A DNA stretch of 64,000 nucleotides from Procambarus clarkii (GCF_040958095.1 NC_091175.1:19239287-19303286); one strand, 5' to 3'; counted from the stretch's first letter, positions 22,197 to 35,916 are shown. A program made the numbers and translations. Notes: generated by a model not told the origin, from the letters alone.

Positions 22197-22490
22197 TCGT
22201 CTGGTCGGCAGAGCGACGGCATTATATCTTACAGGGTCGGCGTTCGATCCCCGACCATCCAAGTGGTTGGCCACTATTCCCCCCTTTTCCCATCCCATCC
22301 CAAATCCTGATCTCTTCCAATGTTGTTGTTTTTAGATTCAGCTACTCGGAATAAAAAGATCCAAGCAGCACGGGCTATGGTGAGCCCGTAGTGGACTTGC
22401 CTGGCACAAGAGACGTCTTATTCAGTTCCTTCCAAGTGCTATATAGTCATGGTGGCTTGGCGCTTTCTCCTCATAATTCCCATCCCTTCC
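22197..22490 (+). mobile_element. SINE family 3 interrupted by a hairpin element
   Basis: The head has GGTCGGCAGAGCGACGG and GGCGTTCGATCCCCGACC (B box). The body continues to ATCCTGATCTCTTCCAA at 22320 and resumes at 22429 with CTTCCAAGTGCTATATAGTC. The 108 bp between are the hairpin element described next. Confidence 0.88.
22321..22428 (+). mobile_element. Hairpin element HP, copy 1 (inserted in SINE 3)
   Basis: 108 bp flanked by direct repeats CTTCCAA (22314-22320 and 22429-22435), which fits a 7-bp target duplication. It contains GCTACTCGGA...TCCAAGCAGC (imperfect stem) and CGGGCTATGGTGAGCCCG (6-bp stem, 6-nt loop). No ORF and no tRNA-like boxes. Confidence 0.8.
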
Positions 22491-23230
22491 CTTGCGGGCT
22501 AGAAACTGTCTTAAGACATTCTCACGCAAGGGCAAATATACCAACCATCGTTCAGAGGCCAGGACAAGTTGTTAACGCACCTGACCTCTCAGTACCTCTC
22601 TCCTTAGTAAACAAGGAGTAAGGGGGGGGGGGAGGGTTACAATGCGTGCGTCGAGAGTTCAATTCTCTCACAGTGCTCCATGAGCTTTAAATAGACATAT
22701 CAAGCTTTTGTGATTTCATTATGTCTATGAATTTCTATATTTGCGAACTGTTTTTGGTATTTTACAACCCTCCTCAAAGGGCCTAACAGGAGTAGGAGTC
22801 CACCGTGTTTGTGTATTAAACAGCCGAAACAATAGTATCGACATATATTTGTCTACAGTAATTATAGGTGAGAAAATACATAATTGATTGCAGGAATATT
22901 TCGATGGGTTTTGTCTAATGATATCGATGCCACACAAAATCGTTTATGAGAATTGCGAATACACCCTCACACATTGCGTATATCCCGGCTACGCCCAATG
23001 TGTGGGATAAGGGAGGGAGGGAGGGAGGGAGAGAAAGAAAGAAAGAAAGAAAGAGGGGCGAGGAAGTTGAGGGGAGATGGGAAGGGTGATGGGAGAGGGG
23101 GAAGGAGGTGTGAAGCTTACTCTCCCTTGCGGAACGTCCCCACAAGGGTGAGCAAGTGAGCACAAAAAAACCCTAGCAGGTACCAGCAGAGAGCACAATA
23201 GCAAGGAACCCCCTGGATCGTCTTCTGGTT
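22491..23230. other. No gene recognised
   Basis: Contains a G-run (22622-22633), a (GGGA)n/(GAAA)n purine patch at 23010-23055 and one word of the 28-bp repeat near 23230. No exon can be supported. Confidence 0.45.
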
Positions 23231-23257
23231 TTCTAAATAACCCTCCAGAGGGTGATA

Positions 23258-23430
23258 GATTGATTTACTGATTGATTGATGAAGATTAAGACACCGAAAA
23301 GGTGGCACGGGCATGAATAGCCCGCAAGTGGTGGCCCTTTTGAGCCATTACCAGTATCAAGAGCTGATACTGGAGATCTGTGGAGGTGCGACTGCACCCT
23401 GCGTGACGGGAGATGTCTCCCTTGAGGGTG
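23258..23430 (+). mobile_element. Multi-hairpin element HP, copy 2 (longest form)
   Basis: A GATTGATTGATGAAG lead is followed by five consecutive short hairpins: 23292-23304 (CACC/GGTG), 23308-23324 (CGGGC/GCCCG), 23351-23373 (9 bp CCAGTATCA/TGATACTGG), 23385-23398 (GGTGC/GCACC) and 23408-23421 (GGGAG/CTCCC). The second hairpin with its GCACGGGC...GCCCG context is the module shared with the copies at 22.3, 26.1 and 26.3 kb. Confidence 0.7.
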
Positions 23431-23479
23431 ATAGGATTTATGCCTAACACCAAACTTGCTGGTTGGTCAGTAAGCTATT

Positions 23480-23600
23480 GTGGTGGCCTTAATAACCCTT
23501 CAAAGGTTAATAGGCCTTAATGATCCCCAAGAGGTTAATAGGCCCCTAATGACCCTCGCTTAAAGGTTGACAGGGCTTAAGACCAACACTAAATAAAAAC
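23480..23600. repeat. Diverged 28-bp repeat block
   Basis: Four words of the GGCCTTAATAACCCTTCAAAGG type, the same family as 21412-21628. Confidence 0.7.
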
Positions 23601-23804
23601 TCTTAACAGCCCCCTAAGTAACGCTGTGCGCATTACACAGAATAACGACGGCGCGGAGAGAGGTAATGATGGAACCGATGTCCAAGGGGGGAACGAGCAG
23701 GGTGCCTGCAGTGTGAAGACGGTTCATCCATCAATGGGTAATCAATAACATAAATAACTGATCATTTTGGCTCTTGACTCAATTGCGAACGCAAAGACAC
23801 CCAA

Positions 23805-24159
23805 CAACCCGTCCTCACAGACAGTCTATTCCATGCTCCCGCCAAACCCACTGTTTATAAATGAAAAACGGTTTACACACGCTCACAACTGATGACGTCC
23901 GAACACTTCTGGAACAAGTGCTTCGCTGACGACTTTTGTTCGAACGACAACGCTATAAATGCTTCACCCACGTACAACAAATACAAATAATCGCGAACAG
24001 CACCTAAACACCTAACTTAACCTATGCTCTATATGCACAATATGCTATTATAATATTAATTTGAATTTCAGAAAATTCTTATTTTGAATGTAAAAATTTA
24101 TGAATGCGTCTGTGGGGCCGACCGCTGGATGGGAATGGACTAGAGTCGAGGACGGGTTG
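23805..24159 (+). mobile_element. MITE-3, copy 1
   Basis: Ends CAACCCGTCCTC and GAGGACGGGTTG are perfect 12-bp terminal inverted repeats. The body matches 40139-40512 and 37703-38065: GAAAAACGGTTTACACACG, GAACAAGTGCTTCGCTGACG, AAATGCTTCACCCACGTAC, TAAACACCTAAC and GAATGCGTCTGTGGGG. It is non-coding. Confidence 0.88.
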
Positions 24160-24365
24160 TGGGGAGAGCTGTAGAGAAGTGGATGGGAGCCTTTTTACTG
24201 CAAATGTACATCACATGCTTCTAAAAGGCTTCTCGTCAATCCCTATATATAATAGTTTTATTTGTGAGTTATAAATAATTTTATCTCAGTCTAATGCTCG
24301 AATGGTGTCCCAAGTGACCCCTAGGCCTAGTAACATCGTCCAGAATGCAATACTAAATAGTTGCC
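24160..24365. other. No gene recognised
   Basis: Unique AT-rich sequence. Confidence 0.4.
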
Positions 24366-24556
24366 TAGCTCGTGGTACCTATTTCCTGCTGGGTGAATAG
24401 AGGAATCTGGTGTAAAGGTCCCTTCCCTAAAGTCCATGTAGGTGGATATGTGAGTCTGCGGGCCGCTCCAAGCAACAGCCTGTTGGACCAAGCTCTCTCA
24501 AGTCAAGCCTGGCCTTGGGCCGGGCTTGGGGAGTAGAAGAGATCCAAGAACCCCAT
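24366..24556 (-). mobile_element. SINE 1 body fragment joined to a decapod-type dispersed repeat
   Basis: 24366-24425 matches the TACCTATTT...GGTGAATAG segment of SINE 1 in minus orientation. 24440-24556 (CTGCGGGCCGCTCCAAGCAA, CAGCCTGTTGGACCAAGC, GGCCGGGCTTGGGGAGTAGA) is the reverse complement of 45930-46050. Confidence 0.7.
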
Positions 24557-24859
24557 TCAGATACAATCCAGGTACAGTCTGTATGCCCTGTTTACAGAAC
24601 GGTTAAATACAATCGCGGTAAAAACTAAGGCAAACTGCTACAATAACCTGTCATATTGTATAACTAATGTAGCCTACATTTAGACTACATTTGAGTATGT
24701 TAAGGCTGGCATGTTAGTGTTACTTTTTCAATAGTCAATATGTCGCCTGTTATATTGATAAGTAGTTCCTATTTTGTCAACATGTCTCTCTCTCTCTGTC
24801 GCCACATGTGTTTTACCATCACAGGGGGTTTGCTTGTCGATAAAACACGTGTGTATTGG

Positions 24860-25095
24860 CAGGTGTGTCCTTACATCTTGGTATTGTGGACTGTTCTCCC
24901 GCGTACAACTGTGTCGTGGTGGAGTGGCTGCTGCTGATCTGAGCCGGATGTTGATGTGGAAGCTTCCGGCACGTGCCTCTGGGCTCTGTTTGTCAACGTT
25001 CGTGACATTGGAAAAAATCATTGGAACAAGACGGGAATCGAACCAGCATCCCGGGTAACCTTAGACGCGCACCTTGAACTTTGGTCTACGACATG
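24860..25095. mobile_element. Dispersed repeat with minus-strand tRNA-like boxes
   Basis: 24895-24965 (GTCGTGGTGGAGTGGCTGCT, GATCTGAGCCGGATGTTGAT) recurs inverted at 43885-43960. 25036-25090 read on the minus strand has a B box (GGTTCGATTCC) downstream of TAGACCAAAGTTCAAGGTGC, suggesting a tRNA-derived unit. Confidence 0.5.
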
Positions 25096-25187
25096 CGTCA
25101 ATTGTTTTGTGGTGGATATACTACGTTATTTACCTCTCAGGATTTGTGATATACGTCTGCTGTGTTAAGGAAACCAGACAATGTTCT

Positions 25188-25437
25188 GAATTCCTCAAGG
25201 ATTTACGCTGCTTACGAAACCTCTACATCTTTTCATAGTCATGGCGGCTTCGAGAGTATTTGTTATACATTTTACGAGCTTGGAAGCTTCACAACCCAAG
25301 GTTGTTATTGTTATAAACAATCTCGTAGCTCTTCGGAGCTCATAAACTGTTTTCATAAATGAAAACAAAGCCACCATGATTGAAGAAAGATGTACAGGTT
25401 TCGTATGTGGTAGCGTAAATACTTGATGAATCCTGAC
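25188..25437. mobile_element. Foldback element FB1, copy 2
   Basis: Left arm: GAATTCCTCAAGGATTTACG, ACGAAACCTCTACATC, CATGGCGGCTTCG. Right arm is its inverse: AGCCACCATGATTGAAGAAA, GATGTACAGGTTTCGTATG, GTAAATACTTGATGAATCC. The centre holds GGTTGTTATTGTTATAAACA. Confidence 0.8.
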
Positions 25438-25775
25438 GTGTATTTACCTCCAATAATAAATATACTTACAGCAACTATTTAGTCCAAACGTTCAAAAATG
25501 GACTATTTGACCCAATAAAGTTGCCGTTCTCTATTAGTCCAGATGGTACACTGAGTAACTGAGAGGGGCAACTAAAGAATCTAACCAGTCCAAGCTGTAA
25601 ATAGACTTTCCTAGGCCTATTGTACTGTATTAGACTGAATATAATGCCTTCACGTGCAGTACTAGGCCTAAGAATGTTTACAATTTTGATTTTGGCACTT
25701 TGTCGTTCCCTTTGCAAAATTAATAGAAAAAACGTGAACTTTATTTGGGTTCAACAGTTCATTTTTGTACGTTCG

Positions 25776-25960
25776 ATCATGTTGACTAAACCACACACTA
25801 GAAGGTGAAGGGACGACGACGTTTCGGCTCGTCCTGGACCATTCTCAAGTCGATTGCGGTCCAGGACGGACCGAAACGTCGTCGTCCCTTCACCTTCTAG
25901 TGTGTGGTCTGGTCAACATACTTCAGCCACGTTATTGAGACTCGTCGCCTGCACGTTCAA
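25776..25960. mobile_element. Foldback hairpin element FB2, copy 2
   Basis: Inverted arms 25779-25846 and about 25853-25919 around a short centre (CGATTG). The right flank CTTCAGCCACGTTATTGAGA is the inverse of the left flank of copy 1. Confidence 0.85.
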
Positions 25961-26125
25961 TCATATTGTTCCGATAAGTACCATAGTTTAAGAAGTAGCT
26001 GCTACAACAGTAATCATTTAGGATGCCAAGTCTCGAAGCTCGCAAACTGTTTAATACAGACTAAGATCGACGAAAGATGTACAGATTTCGTAGTCGGTAA
26101 CCAGATATGCTTAATGAATCTTGGC
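25961..26125. mobile_element. Foldback element FB1, partial copy 3
   Basis: The right half is clear: CGAAGCTCGCAAACTGTTTA, CGAAAGATGTACAGATTTCG, GCTTAATGAATCTTGG. The left half is decayed and merges with FB2 copy 2. Confidence 0.6.
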
Positions 26126-26200
26126 TGTTGTTGCTTAAGATTCAGCTACTCAGAACAAAATTTCCATGTAGCACGGGCTATGGTGATCCCGTAATTAAAT
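26126..26200 (+). mobile_element. Hairpin element HP, copy 3 (decayed)
   Basis: TGTTGTTGCTTAAGATTCAG, CTACTCAGAACAAAATTTCC, GTAGCACGGGCTATGGTGAT and CCCGTA match copy 4 with several stem-breaking changes. It directly abuts the end of FB1 copy 3. Confidence 0.7.
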
Positions 26201-26261
26201 TAGGTTGTTCACGATAACCTTGTTACTGTGATATTTGGGTCGAATCTTGGCGTTGGTTTGG

Positions 26262-26352
26262 TTCTGTTGGGATGTTGTTGTTGTTTAAGATCCGCTACTT
26301 GGAACAAAAAGTTCCAAGTAGCACGGGCTATGGTGAGCCCGTATTGGACTCG
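26262..26352 (+). mobile_element. Hairpin element HP, copy 4 (best preserved)
   Basis: A perfect 12-bp stem GCTACTTGGAAC/GTTCCAAGTAGC (26294-26305, 26311-26322) has a 5-nt A loop. A perfect 6-bp stem CGGGCT/AGCCCG (26324-26329, 26336-26341) with loop ATGGTG follows after one base. The 5' lead is TGTTGTTGTTTAAGATCC. Confidence 0.82.
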
Positions 26353-26850
26353 TCCTAATTCTGTTGGGAGTTATTGTCAATGTAATTACCTCTCGCCTTC
26401 AAGAAACTTCTCGTTAAGATTGTAAATACAATCGACTATAATCCCGTCAACGTTGTGAGATGAGGAGTGAAGGAAATCATTCTCTCTTATAGTATAGATA
26501 CTATAAGATAGAATGTCTCTCTGCAAAGTTGCAGGCCAGATGGTCGGCGCTAGCCTCAACTAGTTTTGTATGGGGAATGGTCTGGGGTATGGGACTAACA
26601 TAAACTAGTTGGGTGTAGCCCTACGTTAAATGCTTTAAAAAAATATTAGCACTTAGAAACCCTCCCCCCCCCGACTACTTGCATAAATAGTTTGATATCT
26701 TGTTTAAACCGTTCCTGTGATATCAGCCTCCTGAACTCGCATCTCTGTCCATTTTTATGTAAGTTTCCACCCAGCTATATTATTGCATTTCTTTCAGTTA
26801 AACTCTACTAGCCGCTTGAGTCGTTCAGGTTATTCAGGTTTAAAGCTTTT
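26353..26850. other. No gene recognised
   Basis: Unique sequence. There is a C-run near 26668 and no exon signal. Confidence 0.45.
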
Positions 26851-26860
26851 CTATTGTGTT

Positions 26861-26980
26861 CACCATAACAGGGGCCCCAAGACTGTTCTCCAGCAGTATT
26901 CACCATAACAGGGGCCCCAAGACTGTTCTCCAGCAGTATTCACCAGGCAAGGGCCCCCCCCCCCCAAAGCTCTCGTCACT
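26861..26980. repeat. 40-bp tandem duplication
   Basis: Two identical units (26861-26900, 26901-26940) containing CACCATAACAGGGGCCCCAA and GACTGTTCTCCAGCAG, plus a third broken unit with a C-run. Confidence 0.9.
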
Positions 26981-27055
26981 TGTTATTATAAAGAAGCAGG
27001 TGATCATGGTATGCAGGTTGTCGTGTTTCCAAACAATGCGTGATATTTGTGAGTT

Positions 27056-27136
27056 CATGGAGTCTTAAGTTTGTCAACTTAAGACTCCATGAGTCTTAAG
27101 TTGAGACCACATGAGTCTGTGGTTTGTCAACCACAG
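27056..27136. repeat. Two hairpins with the same TGTC loop
   Basis: 27056-27091: a 16-bp perfect stem around TGTC. 27117-27136: an 8-bp stem CTGTGGTT/AACCACAG around the same TGTC. A third partial copy of GAGTCTTAAGTTGA lies between them. Confidence 0.85.
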
Positions 27137-27344
27137 GAACCAACACTGATGCAGTGTTGATGTAATTACAATATAATCCCAAGTGTGTATGCGAGAGAAA
27201 AATGCAATAGTGTATTAATCCATGAAATAATAACTCGCTATTTAGAGAGTTCTGGCTTGGGATTGGAATATCGAGATGACATTTTTTGAATGTTTTCTAA
27301 TTTATGGGCTATTATTTCCTATTTACGTACACGTGTGTGTGTGT

Positions 27345-27636
27345 ATGTTCACCAAGTTGTATTCACCTAGTTATGCTTGCGGGGGTTGAGCTCTGGCTCT
27401 TTCAACCCCTATCAACTGTCAACTTTTTTCTCTTACTCACTCACGCACACGCGCGCGCACACAGGAAGCAGCCTGTAACAGCTGTCTAACTCCCAGGTAC
27501 CTATTTGCTGATAGGTGAACAGGCCATCAGGGTGTAAGAAACTCTGCCCATTTGTTTCCACCTTTACAGGGGATCGAACCCGGAACCCTAAGACTACGAA
27601 TCCTGAGCGCTGTCCACTCAGCCATCAGGCCCCTTG
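27345..27636 (-). mobile_element. tRNA-derived SINE, family 1, near full-length copy
   Basis: Read on the minus strand: GGGGCCTGATGGCTGAGTGG (A box region), an anticodon arm with CGT in the loop, GGGTTCGATCCCC (B box), AGGTGGAAACAAATGGG, ACAGCTG...GGCTGCTTCCTG, CAACCCCCGCAAGC and AACTAGGTGAATACAAC. Same head and tail as 3314-3612. Confidence 0.85.
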
Positions 27637-28122
27637 ACACTGGAATTATAACCTCTATAACGTCGACTCGATGACATCACGCGAGACCTCGTTGATGACT
27701 AATCATCGCATGCTCGAATGACGTAATTGATTAAAAACGTTATAGTCACCATAGGATCAACGCTCAATAAATGTAGTTAATATGTTATCAACATCCCAGT
27801 GGACACAATATCTTAGAGCAACGCTGAATTTACGTCATCAACGTTGATTCAATGCTGATGTTAAGGTTTCCCAACGTCAAGAAACTGCCGTACTAAAGTG
27901 CCCTTTTCGACAGGTAAGTTAATCCTAACCTGCCAGAGGACCCAAAACAGAAAACGGGACAGTAAATCACTTTCGTGAGCCGCTTCCATTTTCTAGTACG
28001 ACGATTATTGCACTTAGGTAAAGTATACATCAAAAAGATTTTTTTTAACGATTCCAAACAAAAAAATCATTGTTTTTATATTAAATACCCATAAAATTTT
28101 ATTTTATTTTGGGTTGTTGCAG
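27637..28122. other. Upstream region or intron of the secreted-protein gene
   Basis: No repeat or exon recognised. Since the coding exon starts at a splice acceptor, a 5' UTR exon should lie in or beyond this stretch. Confidence 0.4.
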
Positions 28123-30854
<2,732 letters not shown>

Positions 30855-31059
30855 GTGGGGGGTGGAGGGGGGTAGTTGTAGGTTGTGGAGGGGGGTAGTT
30901 GTAGGTTGTGGTGGGTGATGAAGCAATGGGAGGGGGGGGGGCAGTAATGGTGGCAGTTGTCCATCTGACTATTTTCCCTTATGCATGATATGAAGCAAGA
31001 TTAACACGAGTCTCTGAGACGCGCCTGCCCCCGTCCCCCCCCCCTTCCAACCCACCCCC

Positions 31060-31345
<286 letters not shown>

Positions 31346-31378
31346 TGTGTGTGTGTGCGCGCGCGTGTGCGCGCGCGT

Positions 31379-32680
31379 CTGCCCCTCTCTTGAGATGCGC
31401 CTGCCTCTTCTTTACACGTTATCACTTATATAAAATTTTAACTGAGAACAGCAGTGCAGGGCTCGCGACAAATGCGCAGCATTAGCTACGGTCAGTTTTG
31501 CTAGTTCGAGCAAAGCTTATTGGCTAGTTATTCCGGTGGTTGTATGGCACGCCCTGTGACCCTTAGACTGAGTGCCGAAGAGGTATGGCACAACGGTGAG
31601 ATGCTGCTCTGGATGACTGTAGTAGTGTGTGTATCTCTCAAGATAATATATACTGGGAATATTATCATTCAACGAGTGAAATATTGCATTAATAGATATC
31701 TGTAGTCTTTCTACTATATTACTCGCATGTTTCTCTCCGGAATGACTCCTCTTCCTCCAATGGACATAAGGAGCTTGGCAGTGATAACGTGTACTTGTGC
31801 ACGTAGGTAGATGCTAATTGTCAAGATCAGCTTGATAACATAACTACTTTATGCCTTCATAAAGAAGTAAAAGTGTGTTAGGGGAGCTTTATGCAGCAAA
31901 TCTAAGCTGTGGTTGGTCAGCTTTATCCTGCAAACATTAAACTGTCAGTGAGAGCTCTCCACATAGCAATGAATTGTCGCAAGAGTATCAGCATTACAAA
32001 AATAATGCTGGAAAAATGGGATTTAAAATTCATATATCTATTTCTATATAATACACTGGATGTCTGTCAGTCGGTCAGTTTGTCTGTCTTAGGAATGATG
32101 CTAAATGCTTGGGGCTACTCTCGTCCAACTTTGCACTTTGATTGCTTTGGGGTATGTGCACAAAAGTGGGTTGGGACTGGTCCCAATTTTCTATATCTAG
32201 GGAAGCTGGGTCCCATAGCGACTGATCCATGAAATCGGTGAGATTCTATAAATGGAAATATGTCTGACCAAGATTGGAGGAAAGATGCTTAGGGCTAGTG
32301 TCACCCATTTTTCCCAGGAATTGTTGTTAGGTATGTACCCAACATGGGTGGGTCGGAATTAGCATCAAAGAAAAGTGCCACATGGTACTGCACCAATGCT
32401 GCCTCACAATGAATTTTTCAATGTCATAGTAAATGAAAATAAAATATTTGTTTTTGCTGTATATTGTAAAACATTATACACTGATGTCTGCAAAATTGAA
32501 AAAAACAGTCATACTTTGTCTGTACTTAACTATTGATGGGGTGGGTACCTGGGGGAGTGCAGCCTCTCTGAGGTGACTGCCTTGTTGGATGGTGGGAGTG
32601 TTTAAGCACTCCCACCACTCCCACCTTTAGGGTAAGGTGTATATTATTAAGCATATGAGGTGTATAGTGATGGGCTTGTC
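31379..32680. other. No gene recognised
   Basis: 1.3 kb of mostly unique sequence. Short frames exist but have no domain or splice context. A GGGAGTGTTTAAGCACTCCC palindrome lies at 32596-32615. Confidence 0.45.
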
Positions 32681-33175
32681 AGGTGTATAGCGCCGTGAGG
32701 GGGCTTGGTGGACGGCTGCCGGAGTGTGATGCTCCATGGGACAGTCCTCTGTCCTTTTGTGGCCTTATGCTCCTGCTGCTGTCTTCTCTAATTGTGCCAG
32801 ATTGGTTTTCCTTTTCCTTATGTTTCGTTTTTCTCCCCCCTCTTCTCCTATCTGTTTGTCGTTTCCTGCCGACCTTTTGCTTGTTTTGGTTATTCTTTTA
32901 GACTTCTTCTATTTAGACGCCCGGGTGCTTGGGGAGGCATACTCTTGCACCCGTAGAACTGTAGTACCCAACGTCGAGAGCGAGGGGAACCTTTTATTGT
33001 CAATCCTCCTTTCGTCGCTGAACCCGATTTCGACGGACTGACGGTTCTTAAGGTGGCGTTTGTGGGGCGTATACTCACGACGCACCCCTAGGAGACCCCG
33101 GCATGATCGGCGATGGCTTCTTGTTGGGTGTCCTGCCTCTAATTGTGGCTCCATGGTGGGTATGGGGGCACGTGA

Positions 33176-34619
33176 ATGAATATTTTTCTCTTCGTACCTA
33201 TGTCTAATTCTGTTCCTCATTTACCTTCTCAGGCTCGTGGGGTGGGCGACCAAGCTCCCGAGTCGGTCTGTATTGGAAGACCGGGCTCTGTAGCCTCCAC
33301 TGCATTGGGCCCCGATCTTGTTCCTCCTTTGACCTCTCTGACTACTCCCCTCGGCTCCCCTCCCTCCTCTGTGGTTGGGTCGAGCCCCAAGCCCCCAGTG
33401 GTGACTACCTCGTCCCCTGGCGCGGCTCAGTCTCTTGTTGTGACTAGTGCGCCTTTTAACCCCTCTCTCTGGGGGTTCTCAACGCCGTCTCGACACGGCC
33501 GCACTCGCTCGATTCCTTCCCGTTCTGATGCATATCAAGCCTTGTTTGGTCCCGCTTCGTGGGTCAAATACTTTGATCTCCCCCTTGATTCTGTGCCTCC
33601 TGATGATTTCTTCCTTCATAGGCACCTTGTTGATTCCGTGGATTCCTCTGTCACCTTCAACCCCACTCGTCTCGGTATACATGTCGTTGCTGCTGCTTCT
33701 CAGGATGCGGCCTCCCGCTTGGCTGCTTTATCCTGCCTTGGCGAGACCCCTGTTCGGGTCTCCAAGAACGCTCAGTTGAATGCCAGTGTTGGCACTATTC
33801 TCCTCCTGCCCCATGTTGCGACCGGTGTTCGGAATCTGCAGGACTGCCATGATGATATTCAGCATATCCTTGAGGCCCAGGGCCATTCTGTCCTCCGGGT
33901 AGACACGTTTACTCGTCCCCCTCGTGGTCGTCGCCGTCAACCCCTCCGGGTTGTGAAGATTACCTTTGATGGTAGGACCCTTCCACCCTCTGTCATTCTT
34001 GCTGGTGCCAGGTGCTCTGTCCAGGAGTACATTCCTTCTCCTCGGCTCTGTAACAAGTGCTGGAGGTTTGGGCATGGTGCCCTCCGCTGCTCTGTGACTG
34101 TCTTTCTCTGTCCTTTGTGTGGGGGGCGAAGGTCACTCTAAGTCAGAGTGCGCTTCTCCCCAGGCTTGTTGCCTCAACTGCGGTGAGGCCCATCCTACCT
34201 TCTCCCGTGCGTGTATCCATTGCAAGCTTGAGGCAGCCGTCCTCAACTTGAAGCACCGGGAGCGTTTATCTTTTCCTGAGGCGAGGCGACAGGTTCGCCG
34301 GCTCCCGCCTTATGCTACCGTCTCTTATGCTCGCGTGTTGCGCTCTTCCTCTCCTCGTCCTTCCCACCTTCCTCAGACTCACAACCGTTTCCGGGCCTTG
34401 GACCCTGATACGCCCACTGCCCCCTCCTGTTCCTTTGAGTTGTCCCGAAGGGTCCCCCCACCTGGTCTTCTGTCTGGGGTTCCCCTTCTTTCTACCCGGT
34501 CTGTCGTGTCTCCTGTGTCTTCTTTCTCGTTTCCCTCCGATCCTCCTTCCCATCCTTCTCCTCCGTCTATGGACTCTCCCCGCTGCCTGTCGGTGCGGGC
34601 TGATGTCGGTGCGGGCTGA
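33176..34619 (+). pseudogene. LINE C ORF1, gag-like nucleic-acid-binding protein
   Basis: The N-terminal part (Ser/Pro-rich) runs in one frame to about 34130, then shifts by one frame. Three zinc knuckles follow in order: CNKCWRFGHGALRC (about 34050), CPLCGG.GHSKSEC across the shift, and CLNCGEAHPTFSRAC. Such proteins coat LINE RNA. The Pro/Ser-rich C-terminal part ends at 35263 after the inserted tail. Confidence 0.82.
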
Positions 34620-34839
34620 TGTCCATCTCTCTCCGAACGGCCTTCGTGTGCACTCTCGTTCAGCTTCTCCTGTTGAGACACTGGAATTCGTTGCCCAGTA
34701 CGTAGTTGCTGGGACACCGGTCTCTTAAAGTCAGAAGCGTAAGCCTGGCTCCTCTCCTTCCTCCTCCCCGGCGGGTAAGAAGACTTCGCTTTCTTCCTCG
34801 GCCCCTACTTCTGCCTCTATCGCTCCTTCCCCTCCCATT

Positions 34840-34988
34840 TAATAATAATAATAATTAATAATTTTTTATTTAGGTTATGTACATACATAGAGATTTTACA
34901 AAGTTTGTTGGCTTTAAAGATAGAGCTAGTACATACAATGCCTAAAGCCACTATTACGCAAAGCGTTTCGGGCAGAAACGCTTTGTTT
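34840..34988 (-). mobile_element. LINE A-type 3' tail inserted in LINE C copy 1
   Basis: Minus strand reads GAAACGCTTTGCGTAATAGT, GGCTTTAGGCATTGTATGT, ACTAGCTCTATCTTTAAAGC, ending in an (ATT)n tail at 34840. ORF1 sequence continues on both sides, so it is an insertion of a severely 5'-truncated copy. Confidence 0.8.
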
Positions 34989-35331
34989 CGGTGGTTACGC
35001 CCCCTGTTCCTGCTATGGAGGTTTCTTTGGCCCCCGCTTCCCTCTCGGTTGCTGCCTTTGCTGAGGTGTGCTCCTCTCTTTCTACTCCCCCTCTTCCTGC
35101 TGCTGTCCTTGACTGCTCCACTCGGTTGTCTCCTCCTCTTCCTCATCCTCCTCCGGACCCCGCCCGTCCACCTCAGGTCTGTTCTCCCGCTTCCTTCCCT
35201 CCGTCTTTGCTCAGTTTACCCATGCCCCCTAACCCTGACTTTGTTGACCTCGATCTTCTTTAACGTGCTATGTTGCTCTTTCGCCTTTGTTTCTTCCTTG
35301 TTCTCTGTTGTTGTCCTTTCTCTTCTCGTCG

Positions 35332-35916
35332 ATGTCTATTCTTCAATGGAACGTTCGAGGTTATTACGCTAATTTCCTTGAACTCCAACTTCTGATTTCG
35401 CGGTTTTCGCCACTTTGTGTCTGTCTCCAGGAGCCGATGCTTGGTGCTCGTCCTGGTCGCTTTCGTGGCTATTCCTTTCTCTCCCCCCCCCCTCCAGCTG
35501 TTGCTGGGGCTCCTAATTCTTCTGCTCTCTTGATTCGCACTGATGTTCCCTTTGTCCCCTTACTTTTTCCTTCACCTCTCCATTGTTCTGCTGCTCGTAT
35601 CTTTGTGGGGAATTGGTACACAGTTTGTTCCATTTATCTCCCCCCGAGTGTCCCCCTTTCTCTTCCTGATCTGAAACACCTACTGGACTCCTTGCCGGAG
35701 CCTGTGCTCCTGCTGGGTGATTTCAATTGTCGTCATTCCCTTTGGGGTGATGTTCTGATGAACACCCAAGGTCGCCTTCTTGAGCCGTTTATCCTCTCTT
35801 CTTCCTTGTCTCTTCTGAATTCTGGTGAGCCCACGCATTTGGACTCTTGGACTCGCACCCTTTCCTGTCTTGATCCTTCTCTTTGCTCGTCTTCTCTTTA
35901 CTTGGATTTCACGTGA
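35332..35916 (+). pseudogene. LINE C ORF2 fragment: AP-type endonuclease
   Basis: Begins MSILQWNVRGYYANFLEL (catalytic Asn motif QWN), then LQEPML (catalytic Glu), then VLLLGDFNCRHSLWGD (the GDFN motif), then LNSGEPTHLD. The terminal SDH motif is missing because the copy is truncated. Confidence 0.85.

Noticed and set aside
23886-23930. CTGATGA as a hammerhead ribozyme core
   Set aside because: No GAAA partner at the right distance, and other MITE-3 copies read CTGATTTCG there, so the motif is a chance change.
33176-35916. LINE C ORFs as host genes
   Set aside because: Zinc knuckles followed by an AP-type endonuclease, plus a second copy with target duplications, show a retroposon.
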